A stretch of 64,000 nt of DNA. Origin: Thalassobacter stenotrophicus. Lineage in GTDB: Bacteria > Pseudomonadota > Alphaproteobacteria > Rhodobacterales > Rhodobacteraceae. The stretch covers positions 124,001 to 188,000 of the forward strand of contig NZ_CYRX01000011.1 of NCBI RefSeq assembly GCF_001458315.1, in the 5' to 3' direction. Numbering within the stretch: the first letter of the stretch is position 1; the number at the start of each line of letters is the position of its first letter. Below, in pieces: positions 8,790-16,099 of the stretch. The notes below the pieces were generated by a model, which ran no database searches, had not been told where the DNA came from, and worked only from the letters and a program-made list of their open reading frames with translations. The translations under genes were made by a program, and so were the position numbers.

Positions 8790-10088
8790 TCAGCCGTCCT
8801 TAACCTCACACTGCACCTGCCGAGACAAAAGCCTGCTACACGCACGCTGCGCCTCGCGCTGACTGAGCCCCACAAAGCTGGGCATATACCCCTGCCGCTG
8901 TTTCGTGACCTGCCGCAAAGCCGTGTCCAAGGTATCAATCTCTTGCAAAGCCGTGCGCAGCAGCAACTTGTCCGCCGCATAGCGCGTCGACTGAGGTTCC
9001 AACTGGATACCAAACACCCGCCCACCAGAGGACCGTGCTGCGCGGGTGACCACCTCACGCTGAATATCCGCGCTATCGATCAACGCCCCATCAACAGGCC
9101 GTGGCGCTGGAACAGCCGCTCCACCGCTCGGGCTACTGCTATTCATCGCAATCAAAACACTATCGCCGAGCGTCCCACGATCGGGCCGCGCAACGGGCCG
9201 GCTCGACTTCGCCACAGCGGTCATGCCAGCCGTTGGGCTAACATCGTAGACAGGTAAACGCGGCCTACGCACAGCCGCATGGCTCGGCGCGCGCTTAAAC
9301 CCCATATCCAACAATTCGGCCACACGCGCATTCCGCGTCACGGTCGAACGCCCACCAAACACAGTCGCGATAATCCGCTCTTCGCCCCGCTCCGCACTCG
9401 CGACCAAATTAAAGCCCGCCGCGTTCGTAAAACCCGTCTTGATCCCATCCGCACCACGATAATTACTCAACAAACGGCGGTTCGTGTTTCGCACAGTGCC
9501 CATGCCTGTGTCCGTCGATTTCCGAGAAAAGATGTTGTAATACTGCGGATAATCGAAAAACAGCCGCCGTCCCATCACCGTCATGTCCCGCGCGGTCGAC
9601 AAATGCCCCGATTGCGTCAAACCATGAGCGTTGCGAAAGGTCGTGTTCGTCATGCCCAGCGCCCGCGCAGTACGCGTCATCCGCTTAGCGAACGCAGCCT
9701 CAGACCCCGAAATAGCCTCACCAATCGCCGTTGCCGCATCGTTGGCCGATTTCACCGCTGCCGCCCTGATAAGATAGCGCAACTTGATCTTCTGCCCCGA
9801 CCGCAGCCCCAGCTTTGAGGGCGGCTCAGACGCCGCAAACCGCGAAATCCGTACACTCGTGTCCAAAGAGATCTCGCCCAAACGGATCGCCTCAAACGCA
9901 ACATACAGCGTCATCATCTTGGTCAACGACGCGGGATGCAGCCGCGTATCCGCATTGCGCGAATGCAGCACCTCGCCGGTGCGCGCGTCCATAACCATCG
10001 CCGCGTAGGGCGCCGCGAACGTCATCTTCCCGCCGCCGAGCACAATGCAAAGCGACAGGACGGCCACAAAAGCCAACCTTTGTATCAT
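8790..10088 (-). CDS. D-alanyl-D-alanine carboxypeptidase, PBP5/6-like, with C-terminal SPOR-like region
   Basis: A 432-residue periplasmic serine peptidase of family S11. After a signal peptide (residues 1-25, ending TFA-AP) it shows the three penicillin-binding motifs: S54-L-T-K57, S114-A-N116 and K217-T-G219. It trims the terminal D-Ala from peptidoglycan pentapeptides. A proline/serine-rich linker (about 280-350) leads to a C-terminal region resembling a SPOR domain (VFGIQLEPQSTRYAADKLL ... QCEVKDG), which binds denuded septal glycan. The start at 10088 is chosen because the signal peptide begins there; an in-frame start 73 codons earlier lacks support. No strong ribosome site is seen. 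Confidence 0.88.
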   Translation of the reverse strand: MIQRLAFVAVLSLCIVLGGGKMTFAAPYAAMVMDARTGEVLHSRNADTRLHPASLTKMMTLYVAFEAIRLGEISLDTSVRISRFAASEPPSKLGLRSGQKIKLRYLIRAAAVKSANDAATAIGEAISGSEAAFAKRMTRTARALGMTNTTFRNAHGLTQSGHLSTARDMTVMGRRLFFDYPQYYNIFSRKSTDTGMGTVRNTNRRLLSNYRGADGIKTGFTNAAGFNLVASAERGEERIIATVFGGRSTVTRNARVAELLDMGFKRAPSHAAVRRPRLPVYDVSPTAGMTAVAKSSRPVARPDRGTLGDSVLIAMNSSSPSGGAAVPAPRPVDGALIDSADIQREVVTRAARSSGGRVFGIQLEPQSTRYAADKLLLRTALQEIDTLDTALRQVTKQRQGYMPSFVGLSQREAQRACSRLLSRQVQCEVKDG

Positions 10089-10341
10089 CTGCGTCAAATC
10101 ACTGCCCGATCTGCCGTTATGTCTTGGGGGGCTTTGCCCTCCCGGAATTATTAAGACCAGAAAAACACACCCCGCGCAAAATTTCCAGAGAAACCAGCCC
10201 TTTCCCGAAAAAACTAAACCCCTCAAAAGGAACACCAACTCTCGAAAGTGATAGCGCACCTTTCCTAACAACCCGTATCCACAGTGCTGGCATGACCGCG
10301 ATTTCAATGATAAATTAGTGTCAACCTAAGGAGACACTCGA

Positions 10342-11223
10342 ATGACCGAAATGTTTGACACCCGCAAAGACCAAGCCGCCACCTGGTTTCGCTCCCTGCG
10401 CGATCAAATCGTGGCCGCCTTTGAGGCGTTGGAAGACAGCCAAACCACAGGCCCCTTTGCGGACCTGCCCCCGGGTCGGTTTGAGGTCACCGAAACCACA
10501 CGCGCCGAGGATGGCGGCGGCGGCATCATGAGCGTGATGCGCGGCGGCCGCCTCTTTGAAAAGGTCGGCGTAAATTGGTCGGCGGTTCACGGCACCCTTG
10601 CCCCCCGTGCCGTCGCCGCAATGGCCGCACGCAAAGACATCCCCGGCATGGCCGAAGATCCCCGCTTTTGGGCGTCCGGCATCAGCCTCGTTGCCCACAT
10701 GCGCAACCCCCACACCCCAGCGGTCCACATGAACACCCGCATGTTCTGGACCCCACATGCTTGGTGGTTCGGCGGTGGATCAGACCTCAACCCCTGTATT
10801 GAAGTCGCCGAGGACACAGCCTTTTTCCACAACGTCCTCAAGGACCATTGCGATAAACACGACACAACCTATTACCCACGCTTCAAGGAATGGGCGGACG
10901 AGTATTTCTACGTGCCCCACCGTGGCCGCGCACGCGGCGTAGGCGGCATTTTCTACGACGATCTATGCACCGGCGATTGGGCCAAGGACTTCGCTTTCAC
11001 CCAAGACGTAGGCCGCGCATTCCTGCCTGCTTTCACTGGCGTGACCGAGAAAAACCGCGATGCGACTTGGACCGAAGCAGACAAAGAAAAACAACTCATC
11101 CACCGTGGCCTCTACGCCGAATACAACCTCGTCTATGATCGCGGCACCAAATTCGGGCTCGAAACAGGCCACAACGCAGACGCCGTCCTCATGTCCCTCC
11201 CGCCAGAGGCGAAATGGACCTAA
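10342..11223 (+). CDS. hemF: oxygen-dependent coproporphyrinogen III oxidase
   Basis: A 293-residue soluble enzyme converting coproporphyrinogen III to protoporphyrinogen IX with O2. Family signatures: EDGGGGIMSVMRGGRLFEK near 55-75, the histidine-rich NPHTPAVHMNTRMFW and the following WWFGGGSDLNP near 125-150, and RGVGGIFYDDL near 195-205. AAGGAGA (10329-10335) precedes the ATG by 6 bases. It stands alone, 2 kb from hemE and hemC. Being oxygen-dependent, it fits an aerobic or facultative lifestyle; an anaerobic counterpart (hemN/Z) is not in the window. Confidence 0.95.
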   Translation: MTEMFDTRKDQAATWFRSLRDQIVAAFEALEDSQTTGPFADLPPGRFEVTETTRAEDGGGGIMSVMRGGRLFEKVGVNWSAVHGTLAPRAVAAMAARKDIPGMAEDPRFWASGISLVAHMRNPHTPAVHMNTRMFWTPHAWWFGGGSDLNPCIEVAEDTAFFHNVLKDHCDKHDTTYYPRFKEWADEYFYVPHRGRARGVGGIFYDDLCTGDWAKDFAFTQDVGRAFLPAFTGVTEKNRDATWTEADKEKQLIHRGLYAEYNLVYDRGTKFGLETGHNADAVLMSLPPEAKWT

Positions 11224-11354
11224 CCACACATTAACATTCCGGCATCAATCCAATCCATAAAGGACGGGTTGGTGCCGACACATTTCCAAAGCCTAGCGTA
11301 CCTGCGCAACGCCCGCTAACCTTCCCAATCAAAGTATCTGCCAAAGGTTGAGAA

Positions 11355-11759
11355 ATGATTGAAGGCCTGAGCCACCTGACCTTTATCGTGCGCGATCTCG
11401 ATAAAATGGAGACCGTGCTCGCAACCGTCCTCGACGCGCAAAAGATCTATGACAGCGGCGCAGAAACATTCTCCCTCTCACAAGAACGATTTTTTAAAGT
11501 CGGAGGCCTCTGGGTCGCCATCATGCAAGGCGCGCCCCTGCAAGAAAAAACCTACAACCACGTCGCCTTCAAAATGGGCCCGGATGAATATGACGACCGC
11601 CTCGCGCGCATCAAATCCCTCGGCCTACAAATCAAAGAAGGCCGCCCCCGCGTAGACGGCGAAGGCCACTCCATTTACTTTTACGACCACGACAACCACC
11701 TGTTCGAATTGCACAGCGGCACCCTTGAGCAACGGTTGCAGCGTTACTCAAGCCGCTAA
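11355..11759 (+). CDS. fosX: FosX-type fosfomycin epoxide hydrolase, glyoxalase superfamily
   Basis: A 134-residue vicinal-oxygen-chelate protein closely patterned on FosX. The metal ligands H7, H69 and E118 are at the same numbers as in known FosX enzymes, and E44, the general base that makes FosX hydrate the fosfomycin epoxide rather than add a thiol, is present (LSQERFF). Other shared segments: LTFIVRDLDK, IYDSGAETFSLS, NHVAFK, GRPRVDGEGHSIYFYDHDNH and LFELHSGTLEQRL. Known members open fosfomycin with water using Mn(II); environmental homologs may be weak and have another native role. It stands alone between hemF and a convergent gene. Confidence 0.85.
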   Translation: MIEGLSHLTFIVRDLDKMETVLATVLDAQKIYDSGAETFSLSQERFFKVGGLWVAIMQGAPLQEKTYNHVAFKMGPDEYDDRLARIKSLGLQIKEGRPRVDGEGHSIYFYDHDNHLFELHSGTLEQRLQRYSSR

Positions 11760-11766
11760 AACCGTC

Positions 11767-12075
11767 CTATTCACCGCGCAAAGCCGCAGCCTCCCGGACC
11801 TTTGCCCGAGCCTTCAATTCCAATGCCTCGTTCACTTGCTCAATCCGCGCGCGCCGCTCCCACCTCATATACTCGGAATAGGTTGCGGAACTGTTACTGG
11901 CCAAATCCAAAACCTCTAAATCACGCGGACCAATCAACGCCCCCACGATCCGGCGATGCTTCATAATCGGCAGCCACGCATCCTCCTGACGCGCACGCTC
12001 CAACCAAAACCCCAACTTCGCGCGCGCATCAGACAAAGCCAAATACGGGGGCAGATTTTCAAAACCAGGGCGCAT
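11767..12075 (-). CDS. orphan Phd/YefM-like (antitoxin-fold) protein
   Basis: A 102-residue soluble protein. Residues 10-58 follow the Phd/YefM antitoxin pattern: YLALSDARAKLGFWLERARQ (beta strand then helix), a short strand WLPIMKHRRIVGALIGP, then a helix DLEVLDLAS. The C-terminal 40 residues are charged and helical (WERRARIEQVNEALELKAR), as in antitoxin tails that wrap a toxin. No toxin gene is adjacent: the neighbours are fosX (convergent) and hemE. The ATG at 12075 is chosen over 12153 because AAAGGA sits 7 bases upstream. A CtrA-type box (12126-12141) and palindromes lie upstream. The family call is from pattern only. Confidence 0.55.
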   Translation of the reverse strand: MRPGFENLPPYLALSDARAKLGFWLERARQEDAWLPIMKHRRIVGALIGPRDLEVLDLASNSSATYSEYMRWERRARIEQVNEALELKARAKVREAAALRGE

Positions 12076-12124
12076 GAGCGATCCTTTCAAAAACACGGTC
12101 ACACCCCCGATCTCTGTCAGAGCA

Positions 12125-12141
12125 GTTAAGCCAACGTTAAG
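12125..12141 (-). promoter_or_regulatory. CtrA-type box upstream of the Phd-like gene
   Basis: Read on the minus strand, 12140-12125 is TTAACGTTGGCTTAAC, a perfect match to the CtrA consensus TTAA-N7-TTAAC of alphaproteobacteria. It lies 50-65 bases before the ATG at 12075, in the right place for a promoter-bound regulator. Confidence 0.55.
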
Positions 12142-12224
12142 ACTGGTTCCCATCTGTACAAAAGTCGGCCAAAAAATTCAGATCACCCATTTTACAGCAA
12201 CCGAAGCCGCCCACGCCCGCCGAC

Positions 12225-12238
12225 GTTTTGTACAAAAC
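12225..12238. promoter_or_regulatory. 14-base perfect palindrome, candidate operator
   Basis: GTTTTGTACAAAAC is a perfect palindrome. A partial copy, CTGTACAAAAG, lies at 12154-12164, sharing TGTACAAAA. Both are upstream of the Phd-like gene and downstream of hemE. Phd-type proteins usually bind palindromes in their own promoters, so autoregulation is a reasonable guess. Confidence 0.4.
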
Positions 12239-12275
12239 TCAGCCGCAATTGTCAGAACCCAACGCCAGATCACAC

Positions 12276-12313
12276 AAAAACGCCCCACACCGGCAACCGG
12301 GCGGGGCGTTTTT
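12276..12313 (-). terminator. Rho-independent terminator after hemE
   Basis: An 11-bp stem AAAAACGCCCC/GGGGCGTTTTT (12276-12286 and 12303-12313) with a loop containing an inner CCGG pair. Read leftward it ends in T residues and lies 60 bases past the hemE stop. Confidence 0.85.
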
Positions 12314-12327
12314 AACTCTAAATTAAC
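12312..12327 (+). promoter_or_regulatory. second CtrA-type box near hemE end
   Basis: TTAACTCTAAATTAAC matches TTAA-N7-TTAAC exactly. It abuts the hemE terminator and is about 240 bases upstream of the Phd-like gene. Its orientation does not face a rightward gene, so it may be an upstream accessory site or chance. Confidence 0.3.
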
Positions 12328-12373
12328 ATTGGTATACGCACACTTTGCGCAAACCAATTTCTGAAACGTTAAT

Positions 12374-13417
12374 TTATGCGGGCACAGACTCGCGCAATGT
12401 TTCGATCATAAGCGTCACATTTTCAGGGTCCGCATCAGGCGTAATCCCATGACCAAGGTTAAAGATATGCGGCCCCTTAGAGAACGCCTCACGAATGTGA
12501 CGCACCTCATCAATCAGGTCCTGACCACCCGTCACCATGTGACGGGACGCCAAGTTACCCTGCACGCAGCCATCAACCTGAACGTGTGCCGCGCCCCACT
12601 CTGGCGTGACCGAGTTATCCAACGCCACACAGTCCGCGCCGGTCTTTCCAGCAAAGCCGATATAGCCGTCGCCCGCTTCACGCGGAAAGGCAATGATCGG
12701 CGTGTTGGGATGCTTGGCCTTAAGCGCGTCAATAATACGCTTCGTGGGCGCCACGGCATATTTCTCAAACGCTTCGCCCTTCAGGCTCCCGGCCCAGCTG
12801 TCAAATATCTTAACGACCTCAGCACCCGCTTGAATTTGCATATCCAAATAGGTGATCGTTGCTTCCGTCAGGCGATCCATGATCTTGTCAAAAAGTGCTA
12901 CGTTTTCAATCATTAGCTTGTGCGCAGGCGCCTGATCTGGCGTGCCCTGACCCGCAATCATGTAGGTCGCAACGGTCCATGGCGCGCCAGCGAAACCAAT
13001 CAAAGTGGTCTCCTCCGGCAACTCACGTCGCAGAATTTTCACCGTCTCATAGATCGGCGAAAGATGGTCATGGATGGCATCCGCGGGCTTAATCCGATCA
13101 AAGTCTGCATCCGCTTGGATCGTCGACAAACGGGGTCCCTCACCGGTAACAAACCAAAGATCCGCGCCCAGCGCTTCGGGCACCAAAAGGATGTCCGCAA
13201 ACAAGATCGCAGCATCAAAACCATAACGCCGGATCGGCTGAAGCGTCACCTCAGCAGCCAACTCAGAGTTGTAGCAAAGCGACAGAAAATCCCCAGCCTC
13301 AGCCCGCGTCGCGCGGTACTCTGGCAAATAGCGACCCGCTTGGCGCATCATCCAAATCGGCGGAACCGACTGGGTTTCGCCATTGAGGCTGCGAAGGAGT
13401 TTCTTAGTCTGAGTCAT
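12374..13417 (-). CDS. hemE: uroporphyrinogen decarboxylase
   Basis: A 347-residue enzyme that converts uroporphyrinogen III to coproporphyrinogen III. It shows the diagnostic [17 protein letters not shown] (substrate-binding arginines), the catalytic aspartate in [12 protein letters not shown], and the late [14 protein letters not shown]. The ATG at 13417 is chosen over 13435 because TAGGAA lies 7-9 bases before it. It is divergent from hemC with a 101-base shared promoter region holding a PpsR-type box, and is ended by the hairpin at 12276-12313. Confidence 0.96.
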   Translation of the reverse strand: MTQTKKLLRSLNGETQSVPPIWMMRQAGRYLPEYRATRAEAGDFLSLCYNSELAAEVTLQPIRRYGFDAAILFADILLVPEALGADLWFVTGEGPRLSTIQADADFDRIKPADAIHDHLSPIYETVKILRRELPEETTLIGFAGAPWTVATYMIAGQGTPDQAPAHKLMIENVALFDKIMDRLTEATITYLDMQIQAGAEVVKIFDSWAGSLKGEAFEKYAVAPTKRIIDALKAKHPNTPIIAFPREAGDGYIGFAGKTGADCVALDNSVTPEWGAAHVQVDGCVQGNLASRHMVTGGQDLIDEVRHIREAFSKGPHIFNLGHGITPDADPENVTLMIETLRESVPA

Positions 13418-13483
13418 TTGGTCGTTCCTATGCACTGGACAAAGCGTCCCTTTCTCATGTCAAACTGGCAGAAGCAGACCGAT

Positions 13484-13501
13484 TGTCAATCTAAGTTGAC
13501 A
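13484..13501. promoter_or_regulatory. PpsR/CrtJ-type operator between hemE and hemC
   Basis: TGTCAATCTAAGTTGACA fits the PpsR/CrtJ consensus TGT-N12-ACA and extends to a symmetric TGTCA-N8-TGACA. It ends 17 bases before the hemC ATG. A second half site, TGTCAA, lies at 13458-13463. In Rhodobacter, PpsR/CrtJ is a redox- and light-sensitive regulator, and I recall hemC and hemE being reported among its targets in R. sphaeroides. The site may overlap the hemC promoter, since TTGACA at 13496-13501 also looks like a -35 element. Confidence 0.65.
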
Positions 13502-13518
13502 CATGTAAGAGAACGCCT

Positions 13519-14472
13519 ATGTCGAATATCACACTCCCGACCCCGAATTCACCCCTGAAAATTGGCACACGTGGCTCACCCCTCGCTTTGGCGCAGGCGT
13601 ATGAAACACGGGCCCGACTATCCAAGGCTTTCGACCTTCCGGAAGAGGCTTTTGAGATCGTTGTGATACAAACGACGGGCGACCGTGTGCTCGACCGCCC
13701 GCTCAAGGAGATTGGTGGCAAGGGATTATTCACCCGAGAAATCGAAGAGGACATGCTGTCAGGTAAAATTGACATCGCGGTGCATTCGATGAAGGACATG
13801 CCTGTGCTTCAGCCCGAGGGTTTGTTGCTTGATACCTACCTGCCACGTGAAGACGTGCGGGACGCGTTTGTGTCGCCACACCACTCAGGCCTTGCGGACC
13901 TGCCAGAGGGTGCTGTTGTCGGCTGCTCCAGCCTACGTCGCCGGGCGCAATTGGCCAACCGTCGCCCGGACGTTCAACTAGTTGAGTTTCGCGGTAACGT
14001 ACAGACACGCATGAAAAAACTTAATGATGGCGTCGCGGTTGCGACCTTCCTTGCGATGGCCGGGCTTAATCGTCTGGGCATGGATGAAGTTCCGAAAACT
14101 GCCATCTCTGAGGACGACATGTTGCCCGCCGTAGCGCAGGGTGCCATCGGCATTGAACGTCGCGCAAACGACAGCCGCGCGGCCGCCATGCTAGAGGCCA
14201 TCCATGACATCCCCACAGGCCAGCGCCTTGCGGTGGAACGCAGCTATCTTGCCGCGCTCGACGGATCCTGTGAGACCCCTATCGCAGGGCTTGCCGTCCT
14301 AAATGGTGGAACCGTCGATTTCCGAGGAGAGATCCTGCGGCCAGATGGATCTGAGATTATCGTAGACGCTGAAAGCGGCGCGATTGAGGACGGGGCCGAG
14401 ATTGGCCGCGCTGTCGCGGCCCGGATGCGCGCCAGCGCCCCTGATGACTTCTTTAGCTGGTTGACGACCTAA
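13519..14472 (+). CDS. hemC: hydroxymethylbilane synthase (porphobilinogen deaminase)
   Basis: A 317-residue cytosolic enzyme joining four porphobilinogens into hydroxymethylbilane. It has the N-terminal IGTRGSPLALAQA, catalytic aspartate region IDIAVHSMKDMP near 84-95, VGCSSLRRRAQL near 134-145, and C251 in LDGSCETPIAG, the cysteine carrying the dipyrromethane cofactor. Slightly longer than E. coli HemC because of a short N-terminal extension. Divergent from hemE. Confidence 0.96.
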   Translation: MSNITLPTPNSPLKIGTRGSPLALAQAYETRARLSKAFDLPEEAFEIVVIQTTGDRVLDRPLKEIGGKGLFTREIEEDMLSGKIDIAVHSMKDMPVLQPEGLLLDTYLPREDVRDAFVSPHHSGLADLPEGAVVGCSSLRRRAQLANRRPDVQLVEFRGNVQTRMKKLNDGVAVATFLAMAGLNRLGMDEVPKTAISEDDMLPAVAQGAIGIERRANDSRAAAMLEAIHDIPTGQRLAVERSYLAALDGSCETPIAGLAVLNGGTVDFRGEILRPDGSEIIVDAESGAIEDGAEIGRAVAARMRASAPDDFFSWLTT

Positions 14473-14486
14473 ACACGACGTTAACC

Positions 14487-14516
14487 CCGTAGGCCTGCCC
14501 TAGGGCGAGCCTACGG
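14487..14516. terminator. long inverted repeat between hemC and FAD dehydrogenase
   Basis: CCGTAGGC (14487-14494) pairs with GCCTACGG (14509-14516), enclosing a second palindrome GCCCTAGGGC (14497-14506). It lies 15 bases after the hemC stop and includes the stop codon of the convergent gene (14511-14513). It lacks a T-tract, so termination may be weak, but the symmetric position suggests a shared 3' hairpin. Confidence 0.5.
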
Positions 14517-15869
14517 CACCACCTTGCCCGGGTTCATCACGTTCCCCGGGTCCAGCGCGCCCTTGATCTGCCGCATCACAGCCAACGCGATGGGTGATTT
14601 ATGCCGCGCCAGTGTCGCCAGTTGCGACCGCCCCACACCGTGCTCGGCCGAGATTGAGCCCCCCAACGATACGGTCACCCCATCGATCACCGCCCGCACC
14701 GCCTCCAGATGCGCAGGATCATCGTGCGTCGGATAAACTGCGTAGTGAAAGTTACCATCACCTAAATGCGCCACGGTGATATCGGTTGCTTCCGCGTCTA
14801 GCTCAGCCAAACGGGCCTGAACCTCAGCCTCAAACAGGGCTACCTTTTCGAGCGGCACACAAACGTCGGTGTCTACGATCGGCAGCTGCGTGAACTTGAT
14901 CTCGGCGGATGCTTCGCGGATCGCCCAGATCGTGCTGCGCTGCGCCTCAGATGCCGCGAGCGTCGCGTCTAGAACGAGGCCTTCCTCCATCAGACTGGCC
15001 AACGTTTCGGCCAGTGGTGCGTCCATATCGAGGCCACCCAATTCCACCATTATCGTGCAGTCACCCGTCTTCAACGGGACCGTCAGGTCGGGCCGATGCT
15101 GCGCCAAGCGCTGCATGAAATTACGGGGCATGTATTCAAACGCCTCGACCGCGCCGCCACTAGCCGCCTGCAAAGCGCGCAGAATTTTCAGCGCGGCCCC
15201 CAGATCAGGCGCGGACAAAAGCGCGGTAGCGTAGCCGACGGGCTTGGGGAACAGCTTGAGGACCGCCGCCGTAATGATGCCCAGCGTACCCTCGGCCCCG
15301 ATGAACAGGTCGCGCAGATCGTAGCCAGAGTTATCCTTGTGCAGCTCCGTCATCATATCCAATACCTCACCGCTGGCCAAAACGACCTCTAGCCCCAAGC
15401 ACAGCCCACGGGTCGAGCCATAGCGCACCACATTCGATCCACCTGCGTTCGTCGAAAGGCACCCCCCGATCCGCGCAGAGCCCTTGGCCCCAAAGGTCAG
15501 CGGGAAAATCAGGTCATGGGCGTCGGCCGCGTCATGCAAGGATTGCAGAACCACACCCGCCTCCACCACGGCGATGCGGGCGTCTGGCTTGATCGTGCGA
15601 ATGCGCGACATCCGTTCCAGCGACAGCATGACCTCACCCCGGGCTTGGGTGCCGCCCACAAGTCCCGTGTTGCCCCCGACGGGCACAATCGCGCCGCCTG
15701 CATCGGCCACGACACGCACCACGGCGGCCACCTCTGCGGTATTGGCGGGGCGTACAACGCACAGCGGTTCAGATGGGTAAACCCCCGTCCAATCCCGGCT
15801 GTAACCCGCACAATCCGCCCCCTCCAGAACGTGGCTTGGCCCCACGATGGCCCGTATCGCGTCGATCAT
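14511..15869 (-). CDS. FAD-linked D-2-hydroxyacid dehydrogenase (GlcD/D-2-hydroxyglutarate type)
   Basis: A 452-residue flavoprotein of the PCMH/VAO family. The FAD-binding half contains PLCVVRPANTAEVAAVVR, VPVGGNTGLVGGTQ and NAGGSNVVRYGSTRGL, with the late NSGYDLRDLFIGAEGTLGII. The C-terminal half has the zinc/substrate histidines in AHLGDGNFHY and the final SAEHGVGRSQL. Relatives oxidise D-lactate, D-2-hydroxyglutarate or glycolate and pass electrons to a quinone or ETF. Which substrate is used cannot be told; length and motifs fit the D-2-hydroxyglutarate/D-lactate group. Monocistronic, convergent with hemC. Confidence 0.85.
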   Translation of the reverse strand: MIDAIRAIVGPSHVLEGADCAGYSRDWTGVYPSEPLCVVRPANTAEVAAVVRVVADAGGAIVPVGGNTGLVGGTQARGEVMLSLERMSRIRTIKPDARIAVVEAGVVLQSLHDAADAHDLIFPLTFGAKGSARIGGCLSTNAGGSNVVRYGSTRGLCLGLEVVLASGEVLDMMTELHKDNSGYDLRDLFIGAEGTLGIITAAVLKLFPKPVGYATALLSAPDLGAALKILRALQAASGGAVEAFEYMPRNFMQRLAQHRPDLTVPLKTGDCTIMVELGGLDMDAPLAETLASLMEEGLVLDATLAASEAQRSTIWAIREASAEIKFTQLPIVDTDVCVPLEKVALFEAEVQARLAELDAEATDITVAHLGDGNFHYAVYPTHDDPAHLEAVRAVIDGVTVSLGGSISAEHGVGRSQLATLARHKSPIALAVMRQIKGALDPGNVMNPGKVVP

Positions 15870-15943
15870 TTTGGCCCCCTATGTGGTTTGGGTCGCAAAT
15901 GGGTCTTGACGTCCCCGCGCCCGCCCCGTAATTGGCGCGTCAC

Positions 15944-16020
15944 GGCGGTATAGCTCAGTTGGTTAGAGCAGCGGAATCATAATCCGCGTGTCCGGGGTTC
16001 AAGTCCCTGTACCGCCACCA
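15944..16020 (+). tRNA. tRNA with CAT anticodon, probably tRNA-Met (elongator)
   Basis: A 77-base cloverleaf. Acceptor GGCGGTA (15944-15950) pairs with TACCGCC (16010-16016), followed by discriminator A and encoded CCA. D-arm AGCTCAGTTGGTTAGAGC; anticodon stem GCGGA/TCCGC around loop ATCATAA with anticodon CAT; T-loop GGTTCAAGTCC. The first pair is G-C, so it is not an initiator. Elongator Met is most likely; a lysidine-modified tRNA-Ile2 also has CAT and cannot be fully excluded by eye. Confidence 0.95.
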
Positions 16021-16099
16021 CACTCCCTCTTTTTGATACTTTCACGCGCAAAGCACCGCGCGCAATGCACGTTGTTGATACATTGCCCTGCGACGCGCG

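Noticed and set aside
7989-9257. Long plus-strand open frame of 422 codons
   Set aside because: It runs antisense through the EamA gene start, the gap and the carboxypeptidase gene; composition is rich in R, P and H as in G+C shadow frames, with no motif.
10110-10145. G-rich/C-rich hairpin GGGGGGC-TTTG-CCCTCCC as a terminator or dispersed repeat
   Set aside because: It sits upstream of the carboxypeptidase gene rather than after a gene, pairing is imperfect and no second copy was noticed in the window.
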